DNA from: an uncultured cyanobacterium
GTDB taxonomy: Bacteria > Cyanobacteriota > Cyanobacteriia > Cyanobacteriales > Nostocaceae
Direction: 5' to 3'
NCBI GenBank assembly: GCA_903848645.1
Contig: CAINGU010000011.1
Span: 1 to 44,251 of the forward strand
DNA length: 44,251 bases
Shown: positions 25,188 to 35,221 of the stretch, piece after piece
Position numbering within the stretch: position 1 is the first letter of the stretch
How the letters are laid out: each line of letters begins with the position of its first letter
Notes under the pieces: model-generated
What the model saw: only the letters and a program-made list of their open reading frames with translations
Told to the model about the DNA's origin: nothing
Database searches by the model: none
Translations under genes and position numbers: made by a program

Positions 25188-28100
25188 TTAACTTAAAGGT
25201 AGAGTCACAGTAAACTTAGTACCAACATCTACTTGACTTGTGAGAAAAATTTCTCCTTGATAAATATCTACACATTTTTTAACAATGGCTAATCCTAATC
25301 CAGTTCCTAAAATAGTACCGACATTGCCAGCACGATGAAAAGACTCAAATAATCTGGGAATATCTGCTTCTGGAATCCCAATTCCCTGATCTTCAATTTC
25401 AAATATTACCTTTCCATTTTGACAAATAAGAGTAAACTTGACAAGATCAGCATCAAGTGAATATTTGATAGCATTGGAGAGCAAATTAATCAGAATGTGA
25501 CTGAGCAATTTGTCATCCATATAGCATGAGATAGATTCATATTCACAATCAAAATCAATAAATGTTTGATTATTCCCATTCAATTTAATATCTTCTAGCA
25601 ATTGACGACAATAAGCAACCAAATCCATAGAGATAGGTTGATACTCTAATTTGCCTACTTCAACCTTACCAATTACTAAAACATCATTTAACATTTCTGT
25701 CATCCGCCCAACAGCAGTTTGAATCCGACGAAGATGAGTAAGTTGTTTTTCTTCACTCCAGCGGTGACGGTAATGTTCTAATAACTCAGAGGAAGAAAGG
25801 ATTGTACTCAAAGGGGTACGAAATTCATGGGAAGTCATGGAGATAAAACGGGATTTTAGTTCATTGAGTTCTTTTTCCTTCTCCAGCGCTACTATTAATT
25901 CTTGTTCTAATTGTTTACGATTTGTAATATCAGCCCAATAACCAACAATTTCTATGGGATTAGCTGCCTGATCTAATACTACTTTACCTTGATCATATAT
26001 CCAACGGTAGACACCATCCTGGTGTAAAAAGCGATATTCTAAGATGTACTCTCCTTGGCTTTTTATGGCTTTTGATACTTCTGTAATTACATATTCTGCA
26101 TCTTCTGGATGAATATGATGATACCAAAAACTAGATGTTGCTAGAAAGTCCTGAGCTTGATAACCCATGATGGAGGACACATTTTCACTCATAAAAGTAG
26201 CACCGTAATCACCATCAGCTTTGCCAGTATAGATAACAGCGGGACTAGAATAGAGTAAATATTGCAAACGTTGTTGACTGATAAGTAATGCTGTTTCCGC
26301 TTGTTTTCTTTTAGTAATATCAGTTTGAATACCTATATAGTGTGTAATATAACCATGATAATCGTAAACGGGAGAAATATTTAATTCATGCCAATATATG
26401 CTACCATCTTCATGGAAATTGCGTAAAATTACTGTAGAATCTTGTCCTGTTGTCATAGCAGCAGTGAGTTGTGCTAATTCAGATTGATTGATCTGAATAT
26501 TAGCTAACAAAGGAAAACTTTGACCAATTATATCTGCGGATAAGTAACCTGTCATTTTTTCAAAAGCAGGATTCACATAAATAATAGGTTTATTAGCAGT
26601 AGTGACATCAGCAATAATAATCCCATTACTATTAGCAGCAATGGCTCGATTACTCAAGCGTAGATCTTCTTCTATGATTTTTCGTTGAGTAATATCTGTA
26701 TATATATTCACAAAATATACGATGGCATCTGTAGAATCTTTAATAGCATCTGTGCATAAATCAACTTGGACAATATTACCATTAGCAGTTTCCATCGTGA
26801 CTTCTCCGCGCCAAGATTCGCCTTTTTGGACAGTTGTAAATACTCTTTCAAATACTTCCTTGACTTGAAAATTAGCTGATAGTCCACCACGTTCATTTAA
26901 TTGGGTAAATGTATAATCAAATATTTTTGTAAAAGCAGGATTCACATAAATTACTTGTCCATAAATATCGGCAATACTAACTGCGTCACTGGTACTTTCT
27001 ATAGCTTTTTCCAAGCGCAATAAAGATTTCTCTGCTAACTTACGTTCGGTGATATTCCGGGTTACTTTCGAGAAACCACGAACTTTGCCAGTGTCATCAT
27101 ACAAAGCCGTTAAAATACAATTTGCCCAAAATCGAGAATTATCTTTGCGAAGAAAAATACTTTCGCATTCACAGCGCCCCTGGGTTGCTGCTATATTTAA
27201 TTGTTGAATTGGTAGAGAATTCAGAATATCTTCGGCAGGAAAAAAACAAGAGAAATCTTCACCAATAATTTCTGATGATGTATAACCAGTAATATATTCT
27301 GCCCCAGAATTCCAACTCATTACTCGTCCTTGAGGATCGAGCATATAAATTGCATAATCCGTCACACCTTCAATTAATAAACGGAAATATTCTTCACTTT
27401 CCCGAAGAGCTATTTCAGTTTGTTTACGTTGAATACCCAAGGCTATTTCATCGGCTAAAATAGCCAAAGCGTTAAAAGTAGATTCACTAATCGTGTGACA
27501 GCAAAACATAGAAATCACCCCAATTATTTTACCTTCAATAATCAAGGGATAACCAGCAAAAGCAACCATTCCCTCTCTTTTTACCCATTCTTGATCACTA
27601 ATCCGAGGATCATTTTTAATGGAATTAATGAGGTAGGGATGACCCTCTTGAGCAATCAAACCAATTTTTAAATAACCCATAGGTATACGACTATGGGGTC
27701 CATCAATATGGGTGTACATTCCTGAACTGACTTGTAATTCGAGAACATTCTCTTCTTGATTTAGTATCCAGACGCGAGCAAAAGCAACATCAAGATGTTC
27801 AACTAAAGCATCAGTACAACCGCGCAGCATAGTTTCCAAGGTTTCTGCCTGGATCAAAATAGCATCTATATCAGCTTGAAAATTAGCTAACCGCAACCGT
27901 TCTGCTAAGGCTTCCTCAACTTGTTTATGGTCACTTATATCTGTCACAGTGCCGACATAAGCAATTACTTGACCTTCTGCTCCTATTTCTGGTACTGTTT
28001 GACCTAGAACCCAAACAATTTCTCCATGAGAACGCTGGAATCGGTATTTGGAACGAAATGGTAGCTTTTGTGTAAGAGCATGATACCACTCAGCCTCAAT

Positions 28101-28787
28101 TCGTTGTCGGTCTTCGGGGTGAATAGTATTTATCCAAGTCATGGTGACAGCCGTTTCCCGGTTAATACCAGTAATTTTGCACCAACGGTTATTAACATAA
28201 TGGCAATTTCCTAAAATATCCGTATGAAAGATTCCTACTGGTGAAATAGTAGCGATGGTTTCATAGCGACGTTCACTATTTTGCAGAGAAATTTCGGCTA
28301 ATACCCGGTCATGAATATCTGTATTTGTGCCAAACCAATTGATAATATCACCTTGCTGATTGTTCCAGGGGACAGCGCGTCCTAAATGCCAGCGATAGGT
28401 TTGGGAAGCTGTGTCATAGAGACGAAATTCTATTTCGTAATTTGTGCCTGTGACTAAAGCATAATTCCAAGCAGTCAAGGTATTTAATACATCTTCTGAA
28501 TGTATCATTTTTAGCCATTGCCAACCTAAAAGTTCCGCTTGTGTGCAGCAAAAATAATTTAGGCTGCGTTGATTAACATACTCAATACTGCCGTCAGTAT
28601 TAGCAATCCAGACTTGTTGGGGAATGGATTCGGCAAGTTTGCGAAAGCGTTCTTCTTGATTTGTGGAAACAACCGCATTTTTAATAGCTTGTCTGATGAA
28701 GTAATACCTAAGTATGAATTTAGGCATCGAGAAATATCGGCGGAAATTCTTGATTAAAGTTTTCAGATTATGCAAAATCATTTTCAT
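25188..28787 (-). CDS. Multi-PAS/GAF sensor histidine kinase
   Basis: 1199-aa sensor kinase without a clear extracytoplasmic domain. From the N-terminus: two PAS-PAC units (about 45-285), a GAF domain (about 300-455), four further PAS-PAC units (about 460-965), the HisKA dimer domain with phospho-acceptor His987 in SHEFRTPLS, and the catalytic ATPase domain (about 1090-1199) with NLLSNAIKYS, DQGIGIPE and GTGLGLAIV. No PHY domain and no GAF chromophore cysteine were identified, so light sensing is not shown. It has no receiver, but the REC-EAL gene follows after 27 bases and is the obvious target. Start taken at the first ATG; another ATG (MPKFIL) lies 60 bases in. Confidence 0.95.
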   Translation of the reverse strand: MKMILHNLKTLIKNFRRYFSMPKFILRYYFIRQAIKNAVVSTNQEERFRKLAESIPQQVWIANTDGSIEYVNQRSLNYFCCTQAELLGWQWLKMIHSEDVLNTLTAWNYALVTGTNYEIEFRLYDTASQTYRWHLGRAVPWNNQQGDIINWFGTNTDIHDRVLAEISLQNSERRYETIATISPVGIFHTDILGNCHYVNNRWCKITGINRETAVTMTWINTIHPEDRQRIEAEWYHALTQKLPFRSKYRFQRSHGEIVWVLGQTVPEIGAEGQVIAYVGTVTDISDHKQVEEALAERLRLANFQADIDAILIQAETLETMLRGCTDALVEHLDVAFARVWILNQEENVLELQVSSGMYTHIDGPHSRIPMGYLKIGLIAQEGHPYLINSIKNDPRISDQEWVKREGMVAFAGYPLIIEGKIIGVISMFCCHTISESTFNALAILADEIALGIQRKQTEIALRESEEYFRLLIEGVTDYAIYMLDPQGRVMSWNSGAEYITGYTSSEIIGEDFSCFFPAEDILNSLPIQQLNIAATQGRCECESIFLRKDNSRFWANCILTALYDDTGKVRGFSKVTRNITERKLAEKSLLRLEKAIESTSDAVSIADIYGQVIYVNPAFTKIFDYTFTQLNERGGLSANFQVKEVFERVFTTVQKGESWRGEVTMETANGNIVQVDLCTDAIKDSTDAIVYFVNIYTDITQRKIIEEDLRLSNRAIAANSNGIIIADVTTANKPIIYVNPAFEKMTGYLSADIIGQSFPLLANIQINQSELAQLTAAMTTGQDSTVILRNFHEDGSIYWHELNISPVYDYHGYITHYIGIQTDITKRKQAETALLISQQRLQYLLYSSPAVIYTGKADGDYGATFMSENVSSIMGYQAQDFLATSSFWYHHIHPEDAEYVITEVSKAIKSQGEYILEYRFLHQDGVYRWIYDQGKVVLDQAANPIEIVGYWADITNRKQLEQELIVALEKEKELNELKSRFISMTSHEFRTPLSTILSSSELLEHYRHRWSEEKQLTHLRRIQTAVGRMTEMLNDVLVIGKVEVGKLEYQPISMDLVAYCRQLLEDIKLNGNNQTFIDFDCEYESISCYMDDKLLSHILINLLSNAIKYSLDADLVKFTLICQNGKVIFEIEDQGIGIPEADIPRLFESFHRAGNVGTILGTGLGLAIVKKCVDIYQGEIFLTSQVDVGTKFTVTLPLS

Positions 28788-28910
28788 ATATATAAATAAT
28801 TAGCAACTACCAAAATTTGTATTCTTATAGTGCAGTGCGGACAACATAACTAACCATTTTCAATTTTTAACAAGCTTGTAAATATCCTTCTCAATTTTTA
28901 ATTTTTAATT

Positions 28911-28927
28911 CCGCCCTGCGGTACTAG
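28911..28927 (-). repeat. Truncated MITE-like end next to copy 1
   Basis: CCGCCCTGCGGTACTAG repeats the left-end sequence of the MITE-like family (in minus orientation) and directly abuts the element at 28923-29041, sharing the ACTAG junction. Preceding A/T-rich TTTTTAA repeats may replace the usual heptamers. Elements joined head to tail in this way also occur at 35971-36197. Confidence 0.5.
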
Positions 28928-29041
28928 TACAGCACGGCGTAAATAAATCAACCATTCTTAATCGCCAAAAAGCTTTCCCAATATTACTTTTGACTTTTGA
29001 CTTTTGACTTTTGACTTTTGACTTCCGCCTTGCGGTACTAG
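28923..29041 (-). repeat. MITE-like element with heptamer core, copy 1
   Basis: Terminal inverted repeats ACTAGTACAGCACGGCG and (complement of right end) CTAGTACCGCAAGGCGG enclose five or more TTTTGAC heptamers and a moderately conserved 45-base segment. The same element occurs in the opposite orientation at 35971-36083 and 36078-36197. It ends one base before the stop codon of the following minus-strand gene. Confidence 0.85.
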
Positions 29042-29042
29042 C

Positions 29043-31898
29043 CTACCGACGCAAATTTAACCTTCTTTCACCATAACGTAATAGTCGTTCTATAGTCAAA
29101 AGACGGTTTTCCCAAACTTTAACTTGATAGGGATTGGCTTGATTTTCTGCTTGCATCCAGGTAAGAAATTGAGACTGGAAGCGGTTTAGAGCTTTTCTAG
29201 CGGTAATTAAATTAATAGCAGAAGGGACAGATGCTAGTTGATTTAACCCATCTTGTAACTCGTAATCTAGTTGCCTAAACTCAGTGGTTGTGATTGCAGA
29301 CATGGGTAATGAACCATTTTTTTGTACCACCTGCCATTCTCTTTGCAAAGCTGTATAACGAAAAGCCGCAGTCCGAAAAGGTTGACGCTGAGGCATAGGT
29401 TCATTTTTTATGCCTTGGGTACTATTAAATATTTGTTCTAACTCATTATTAAAATTTTCTGTGGCAAACAACGCATAACCACTAACCGGTAAGTCTCGCA
29501 CAAGTTGCAGTTGGTCAAATGCACCCATACTTGATAACGATAGTAACCGGATTCCCGGAACTAACAAAGTAGCACCCAATTTTGTGGAAGTAATCCACGG
29601 TTTGGCTAATCTTTGAAACCGAGGTGTATCTAAAGCATAGGTCATTGGCACAATTAAATCTATATCTCCTCTTCTTGCCCACACTTCCCAATGTTGTTGA
29701 ATTTTTTCTATGCGTTCATATTCTGGTAAGGGGAAAACAGCTACTGACAAAATTAAAGTTTTCCGCTTTTGTCGCAAAGTTTGTGATAGTTCAGCGACAA
29801 AGTTATCAACCTGTTGGGTGCGGAATACTGTCCATTTTTGCCATAAATCTCGCTGACTGGGGGAAATATCCAGAGGATCTATGCCAGTTTGCTGTTGAAA
29901 CTGCTCTCTTGCGGCTTTACCATAGCCATAGGTGCGACCAACAAAAGGGTCTTGAAAAGGATAGCGAATATAATCTAACTGTATACCATCTACCTGATAC
30001 TTGGTAACAATTTCTGTATATAGTTTGATTAAATACTCCCTCACTTGGGGATTAGCTGGATCTAAAAAAGGTTTAGTTTGACCAATGGGAATAATGTTAC
30101 CTTTATTGTCATAATTAGCCCAATCGGGATTGGCTGTGAGTACGGGTCCTAAATAATCAGGACTAACATTAATAATTTGATTATGACGGCTATTTCCGGC
30201 GGCAAATACCCACACCCAAGCGTGTAACTCCATCCCCCGTGCGTGGGCTAGTTTAACAGCGGTTTCTAGGGGGTCCCAGTCATGAATCAGGGGGTTTTGT
30301 TGGGGTGCTACCTGACTGGGATAAATGGGATAACTAGCATTGATAGTTTCTAAAAAAATGGTGTTAATTCCAGCTTGTGCTAGTCTATCAAAAATTTTGG
30401 CTAATTCGGCTTCGTTGCCAGCTTTAACTATAGTTCCTCTATCTAACCAAACTGAACGAATTTCTGGTTGTGCTAATTGTTGATTTATCGGAAATTGCTG
30501 CCACAAATCTGCTTTAGTTTGTAACCATAGTTGACGGGCTATTGCATATTTTTTTTGCTCAATTAATCCGGGAATATTTTTGGCTGTTTCTCTAGCTTTT
30601 GTTAAGGTTTCTGCTAATTTTGATCCTGATGTTTCTTTTTGAACAGATTCTATTTTTTTATCTTCTTCTTTTTTGTTGGAAAAATTAGTTATTTTAGAAT
30701 AATTAGAGGATGATGCAGCTATATAGGTGCTTTCTAATCTACCAATTAAATTTTCTAACTCTTCTTGCAGAGCAATTGCTTCTTTTTTATCAATCGGCTG
30801 ATTAGAATTAGGAATCACATCTAAACGGACATTTTGTTCTAGTTGATTAATTGGATCAATTAAATTTTGATTTGTGATTTGGGAAACAGCTAATAATCCT
30901 GTATTCTTGGCTGTTGTTTGTGATTGAGAAGTGACAACTTGTTTTTTATTTGGTTTGACTTGGGAAATGACAGTTGGTTTTTTATGAGGTTTAACTTGAG
31001 AAATGACAGTTGATTTTTTAGGAGATTTTGATTGAGAAGTAGTAGTTGTCTTTTTAAAGATTTTTTTAGGAGGTTTTTTAGGAAGTTTTTGAGTAGGTTT
31101 TGATTGGGAAGTAACAGTTATTTTTTTAGGAGTTTGCGGTTTTATGGGTTCAATAGTTATTTCTGTCTGACAATTTGGTGCAGGATTAGCAAGTTTACGT
31201 TTGCTATTAATTGGTAATTTTAAATAACGATTTAGAGATGCTTTTAACCAAGCAATATCTAATCCCGCAGGTGCTACTGTATCTGTTCCCCAACGCCAAC
31301 CTAATAAGGTGGATTTTTCAGTTGTTAATATGGCAGGTGGACGATCTTGAGAGTTCCAAATTACAGGAGTTTGATTAGTAGAATTATTCGGAATAATCAC
31401 ACCACCTTGAACTTTACCAAATAGTTCTGTTTGATTTACCCAATCGAGAATAGTGGTGTTTGTGGGTTGTAAATTTTCAGGAGTATTTAAACTAAATCCC
31501 CAATAACCTCCCAGAAGTTTTCGTAATAATTGACGTACTCCTGGTGTGGATAAATTACCCACTGGGCCACTAGCTATTAAGTAACCACCTTGACTTACCC
31601 ATTGATCTAAAGCGATCGCTTGTGCTGTTGTCAATACCTCTACATTTGGCAAAAATAACACCTGTGCTTTACCCCAATCATCTTTATTTTTGACTTGATT
31701 CAGGGGAATCACACAATAATTCACATTTAGCTTCTGTAAGCGGTTGCTAATTCCTTTCCATTGTTCAGGATTATCTTGGCTATTAACTACACTAAATACA
31801 GGAGTATCATTGATAGCTTTTGCTGGTAATATTCCCAAGACATTAAACAAGAAAAGGTTAATATTTAAAATAACGAATCCGACTGTTTTTTTATTCAT
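29043..31898 (-). CDS. Exported glycosyl-hydrolase-like (GHL10/DUF187) protein
   Basis: 951 aa with a signal peptide (residues 1-28, ending AKA). Part two (about 30-235) looks like a glutamine-amidotransferase-like fold with LDQWVSQGGYLIASGP. A lysine/serine/threonine-rich linker (about 245-335) has tandem copies of KKPTVISQVKP. The catalytic-type barrel (about 490-810) has QAGINTIFLETI, YPIYPSQVAP, LHAWVWVFAAG and DGIQLDYIRYPF, typical of glycosyl-hydrolase-like family 10. This family is thought to act on cell-wall or exopolysaccharide glycans; substrate unknown. The C-terminus is helical. Single gene; repeats abut its 3' end. Confidence 0.88.
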   Translation of the reverse strand: MNKKTVGFVILNINLFLFNVLGILPAKAINDTPVFSVVNSQDNPEQWKGISNRLQKLNVNYCVIPLNQVKNKDDWGKAQVLFLPNVEVLTTAQAIALDQWVSQGGYLIASGPVGNLSTPGVRQLLRKLLGGYWGFSLNTPENLQPTNTTILDWVNQTELFGKVQGGVIIPNNSTNQTPVIWNSQDRPPAILTTEKSTLLGWRWGTDTVAPAGLDIAWLKASLNRYLKLPINSKRKLANPAPNCQTEITIEPIKPQTPKKITVTSQSKPTQKLPKKPPKKIFKKTTTTSQSKSPKKSTVISQVKPHKKPTVISQVKPNKKQVVTSQSQTTAKNTGLLAVSQITNQNLIDPINQLEQNVRLDVIPNSNQPIDKKEAIALQEELENLIGRLESTYIAASSSNYSKITNFSNKKEEDKKIESVQKETSGSKLAETLTKARETAKNIPGLIEQKKYAIARQLWLQTKADLWQQFPINQQLAQPEIRSVWLDRGTIVKAGNEAELAKIFDRLAQAGINTIFLETINASYPIYPSQVAPQQNPLIHDWDPLETAVKLAHARGMELHAWVWVFAAGNSRHNQIINVSPDYLGPVLTANPDWANYDNKGNIIPIGQTKPFLDPANPQVREYLIKLYTEIVTKYQVDGIQLDYIRYPFQDPFVGRTYGYGKAAREQFQQQTGIDPLDISPSQRDLWQKWTVFRTQQVDNFVAELSQTLRQKRKTLILSVAVFPLPEYERIEKIQQHWEVWARRGDIDLIVPMTYALDTPRFQRLAKPWITSTKLGATLLVPGIRLLSLSSMGAFDQLQLVRDLPVSGYALFATENFNNELEQIFNSTQGIKNEPMPQRQPFRTAAFRYTALQREWQVVQKNGSLPMSAITTTEFRQLDYELQDGLNQLASVPSAINLITARKALNRFQSQFLTWMQAENQANPYQVKVWENRLLTIERLLRYGERRLNLRR

Positions 31899-31958
31899 TA
31901 GTCAGTTGTCAGTTGTTAGTTATCAGGGAATAGGAAAGACTTTTGTGAGTCATCAATT

Positions 31959-33284
31959 CTATTGAAGACAAGTATTTATTAATTCCTCAACTCCCGCTAC
32001 TGGGAAAATACTGACATTTAATTTTTGAGATAATTCCTCAACTGTCATATCATCCAGAAATACCGATTCCCCATGTTTAAGCATAACACTAGGTAATAAA
32101 ATTCCCGCTCCTAAATCTTGTCCTTGAAGATTTAAAAGTAAATCATGTCCAGTTAATAACCCAGTAACACTGATACTTTGCCCCCAATAATCGCTACACA
32201 AAGCCACCATATTCACTTCTAACCCTGCTACAGTATTTAACTGTTGTACTAGCGGTTGAAATGCTGTTTCTACTGCATTACCTACCACCCAAGTTAATCT
32301 GCGTTGCTTTGTAATTTTTGCTGGTAATAACTCAGTTGCAGTTTGGGTAAATTGTTTAATAAATAAGCGAATTGAACCCACACCATTATCAATTTGCGGA
32401 TATTCTTCATATTCAGCTTCTGTGGGTAATTCTTCCCCAGCAATTAAAAACCATTCATCAGCTAACCACACTACACTAGAAGCATATTTTTGGCGAAATT
32501 TCTCACAGAGTAATTTAACTTGACTAATTACCTCTTGTGCTTTTTCTCGTGTTACTGGAATTAATTCATCTTCCTGCGGACGAAATCGAGTTAAACCCAC
32601 CGGGACAACAGCTACTGATGCTACTGTGGGTAATTCTCCACCATGAAAAGATGTTAAATCCTTTAATGTCCTTTCTAAATGTTCACCATCATTTATACCG
32701 GGACAGACAACAACTTGAGCATGAATTTGTAATCTTCGCTCTTGAAACCAGCGAATTTGTGATAATATTTCCCCACCCCGATGATTTTTTAAAAGTCTAA
32801 TTCTCACATCTGCTTCCGTGGAATGCACGGAAACATACAGAGGTGATAACCGCATTTGTTCAATTCTTTGCCATTCTTTAGCGGTTAAATTCGTTAAAGT
32901 TAGATAAGAACCATATAAAAAACTTAATCGGTAATCATCATCTTTTAAATATAAACTAGTCCGTTTTCCCGGTGGTTGTTGATCAATAAAGCAAAAGGGA
33001 CAACGGTTATTACACTGAATTAAACCATCAAATAAAGCCGTGGCAAATTCTAGTCCTAAATCATCATCATAATCCTTTTCAATTTCGACATGATGGATTT
33101 TTCCAGTAGTATCTAAAACTTCTAATTCGAGAATTTCATCAGCACATAAAAACTGATAATCAATTAAATCACGGGGTTGTGTGCCATTAATAGACACAAT
33201 CGCATCACCGGCTGTAAAGCCAATTTCCTCCGCAATTGAGTCAGGAAGCACCTTGGTAATTTTAGCAGGTTGAATAGTAGTCAT
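31959..33284 (-). CDS. PDZ/radical SAM protein of the cyanobacterial TIGR03279 (DUF512) type
   Basis: 441 aa. An N-terminal PDZ-like part (about 5-70, SIAEEIGFTAGDAIVSING) is followed by an incomplete radical-SAM-like core with the cluster motif C91-x3-C95-x2-C98 (CNNRCPFCFIDQ) and the DUF512 C-terminus with VTGLLTGHDLL. This family is found in nearly all oxygenic phototrophs and relatives; its reaction is not established to my knowledge. The 61-base gap to the upstream exported protein gene and the 109-base gap to uppP on the same strand could allow co-transcription but the functions do not suggest it. Confidence 0.93.
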   Translation of the reverse strand: MTTIQPAKITKVLPDSIAEEIGFTAGDAIVSINGTQPRDLIDYQFLCADEILELEVLDTTGKIHHVEIEKDYDDDLGLEFATALFDGLIQCNNRCPFCFIDQQPPGKRTSLYLKDDDYRLSFLYGSYLTLTNLTAKEWQRIEQMRLSPLYVSVHSTEADVRIRLLKNHRGGEILSQIRWFQERRLQIHAQVVVCPGINDGEHLERTLKDLTSFHGGELPTVASVAVVPVGLTRFRPQEDELIPVTREKAQEVISQVKLLCEKFRQKYASSVVWLADEWFLIAGEELPTEAEYEEYPQIDNGVGSIRLFIKQFTQTATELLPAKITKQRRLTWVVGNAVETAFQPLVQQLNTVAGLEVNMVALCSDYWGQSISVTGLLTGHDLLLNLQGQDLGAGILLPSVMLKHGESVFLDDMTVEELSQKLNVSIFPVAGVEELINTCLQ

Positions 33285-33329
33285 GAGTCAGTTGTTAGTT
33301 GTCAATTATTAGTATGTAATTGGGCTTTA

Positions 33330-33363
33330 GGGAACTTCAAAAAATAAATTAGTTAGAAGTCCC
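33330..33363 (-). terminator. Possible hairpin terminator downstream of uppP
   Basis: GGGAACTTC (33330-33338) and GAAGTCCC (33356-33363) form a stem with one bulge and an A/T-rich loop, just beyond the uppP stop on the minus strand. It is not followed by a long U tract, so only a weak call. Confidence 0.3.
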
Positions 33364-33393
33364 TTTGTCCCTATTTTCTAAATTCCAAATCTT

Positions 33394-34305
33394 CTAACTA
33401 TTTTTCAAAATTCCCGCAGTGATTGCACTTAATATTGTCGCTCCAAATGCCAAGCGATACCAAACAAATATCCAAGTATTCTTGGTTTGCAGATAACGCA
33501 ACAACCAAGAGATAGATAAATAAGAAAATACAAACGCTGATAATGTCCCTACTCCTACAACTACTAAATCAACTTTACCCAGTGCCTCTTTAAAAAACTC
33601 ATATAAAGTAGCAAGCGTCAAGGTAGGAATACCTAAAAGAAAAGAAAATCTAGCGGCTGTCTGCCTTTCTAAGCCTAGAAACAAGGCTGCGGTTAAAGTT
33701 GAACCAGAACGGGATGCCCCTGGTGCTAAAGCCATCATTTGCCCTATGCCAATCAACAAACCATCACGAATTGTTAGGGCGCTAAAATCTCGCTTACGAC
33801 TGCCAAATTTTTCCGATGCACCTAATAACAGTGACATAATAATTGATACTATTGCTATAGAAGCCATACTGTTAATAGTCGAATCTTCGCTATTTAGTGC
33901 CTTTTTCAGAACAAATCCCCCGATTACAGCAGGTAAAGTTCCTATAGCTATACCTAATAACAATTTCCATTCTTCTTGTTCCCAGTCTTTTTGTTGAAAA
34001 GCTTTCCATCCCCCAATTATTATCAATTTAATATCTATCCAAAAATAAATTAATACTGCTATGACACTACCAAATTGAATTGTAGCCAAAAAAGCTTTTG
34101 AACCCAATTGCTCCCAGTGGAAAGCCTTGGTAAACACCTCTAAATGAGCGGTACTGCTAATGGGCAAAAACTCTGTAATCCCTTGAACTATACCCAAAAC
34201 AAAAGCCTGAAACATTAACTGGATCAGATTCCCTTCCGGTACTCCTATCTGTAGCAGTTGCGATGATAGTAAATTTATACTATCTGCTTCTAAGATTATT
34301 GACAT
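33394..34305 (-). CDS. uppP: Undecaprenyl-diphosphatase UppP (BacA)
   Basis: Membrane phosphatase that recycles the undecaprenyl carrier for peptidoglycan and polysaccharide synthesis. The ATG at 34305 is preferred: TAGGAG lies about eight bases before it, while a longer frame starts with TTG at 34326. From this ATG it has 303 aa. The family motifs are clear: QGITEFLPISSTAHL (about 42-56, with the catalytic glutamates and serines) and PGASRSGST with the active arginine (about 204-212). Eight or so membrane segments. The N-terminal 35 residues are longer than in many UppP proteins. It is divergent from the DUF3120 gene. Confidence 0.95.
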   Translation of the reverse strand: MSIILEADSINLLSSQLLQIGVPEGNLIQLMFQAFVLGIVQGITEFLPISSTAHLEVFTKAFHWEQLGSKAFLATIQFGSVIAVLIYFWIDIKLIIIGGWKAFQQKDWEQEEWKLLLGIAIGTLPAVIGGFVLKKALNSEDSTINSMASIAIVSIIMSLLLGASEKFGSRKRDFSALTIRDGLLIGIGQMMALAPGASRSGSTLTAALFLGLERQTAARFSFLLGIPTLTLATLYEFFKEALGKVDLVVVGVGTLSAFVFSYLSISWLLRYLQTKNTWIFVWYRLAFGATILSAITAGILKNS

Positions 34306-34489
34306 TAACCAAACTCCTAAAATCAATGCGTAATTCTAGCAAATTATCCAACTTTAGTTGGTTGTAGTCAGTCTTTTTCAGCAAAATACCATATCTACGA
34401 ATTTTGGGTATAATCGAGATGCCCCTGGGGGGGATTTTCAATTATGATATTCTGAGATAAGTAAAGTTTAGTAACAAATATTAAAAACT

Positions 34490-35221
34490 TTGATTAATCA
34501 TACATTCTCTTCCTATACAGTTACTAACACCACGTTAGATATCAATCACAGCCTTAAAAATCCTCCTTTACCAAACTTCATATCTTCCCGGCAAAGTTGG
34601 CTAATATTTTTAGCATCGGTATTTTTAGTATCAGTACCAGTGTTTATAGAAGCCCCATTAGTGCGATCATTTCCCACTCTTAGTGTATTAATGACAGGCT
34701 TTTGGGTGTGGATCAGTATTAGCTTAATGTCACGTTCCCAAACCTATCTGTGGGGAGATATCCTCTTTGGATTTAGTTGGACATGGTTGACAGGAGCAAT
34801 TTATTGGGGTTGGTTAAGATATGAACCAATATGGCATATACCTATAGAAGCATTAGGATTACCCTTTGCTGTGTGGTGTTTAGCGAAAAATTGGGGTAAA
34901 GTCGGCAATTGGTTTTATCTAGGTTCTTTATTCGGCACAGTTTTAACCGATATTTATTTTTATTTAGTAGATTTGATGCCCTATTGGCGACAAATTATGA
35001 GAACCGAGCCATCTGGAGCTTCACAAATCTTACAGAATGCCTTAGCACAAGTCCAAACACCCTGGGGACAAGCCTGGGCAATCATTCTTGCCCTGATCCT
35101 GATGACAGTGGGAACAACATCTTTACTCAATAAGCAATCCCATTGGTATGCTTTTGGGGGAGCAGTTTTGAGTACAATTCTAGTAGACAGTCTCTTCTTA
35201 TTAGCAGCAGTTCTGGCGTGA
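34490..35221 (+). CDS. DUF3120 membrane protein
   Basis: A 243-aa protein with six or so hydrophobic segments starting at about residue 35. It matches the cyanobacterial DUF3120 family, recognised by EAPLVRSFP, SWTWLTGAIYWGWLRYEP and YFYLVDLMPYWRQIMR. Function unknown. The start is TTG at 34490; no ATG lies ahead of the first membrane segment, so a non-ATG start is likely (the first ATG would remove about 65 residues). It is divergent from uppP with about 180 bases between. Confidence 0.82.
   Translation: MINHTFSSYTVTNTTLDINHSLKNPPLPNFISSRQSWLIFLASVFLVSVPVFIEAPLVRSFPTLSVLMTGFWVWISISLMSRSQTYLWGDILFGFSWTWLTGAIYWGWLRYEPIWHIPIEALGLPFAVWCLAKNWGKVGNWFYLGSLFGTVLTDIYFYLVDLMPYWRQIMRTEPSGASQILQNALAQVQTPWGQAWAIILALILMTVGTTSLLNKQSHWYAFGGAVLSTILVDSLFLLAAVLA

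Noticed and set aside
28981-29033. CRISPR-like tandem repeats
   Set aside because: Units are only seven bases with no spacers; these are heptanucleotide repeats inside a MITE-like element, and no cas gene is near.
29624-30007. 127-aa plus-strand frame inside the exported protein gene
   Set aside because: Antisense shadow; the minus frame has clear domains.
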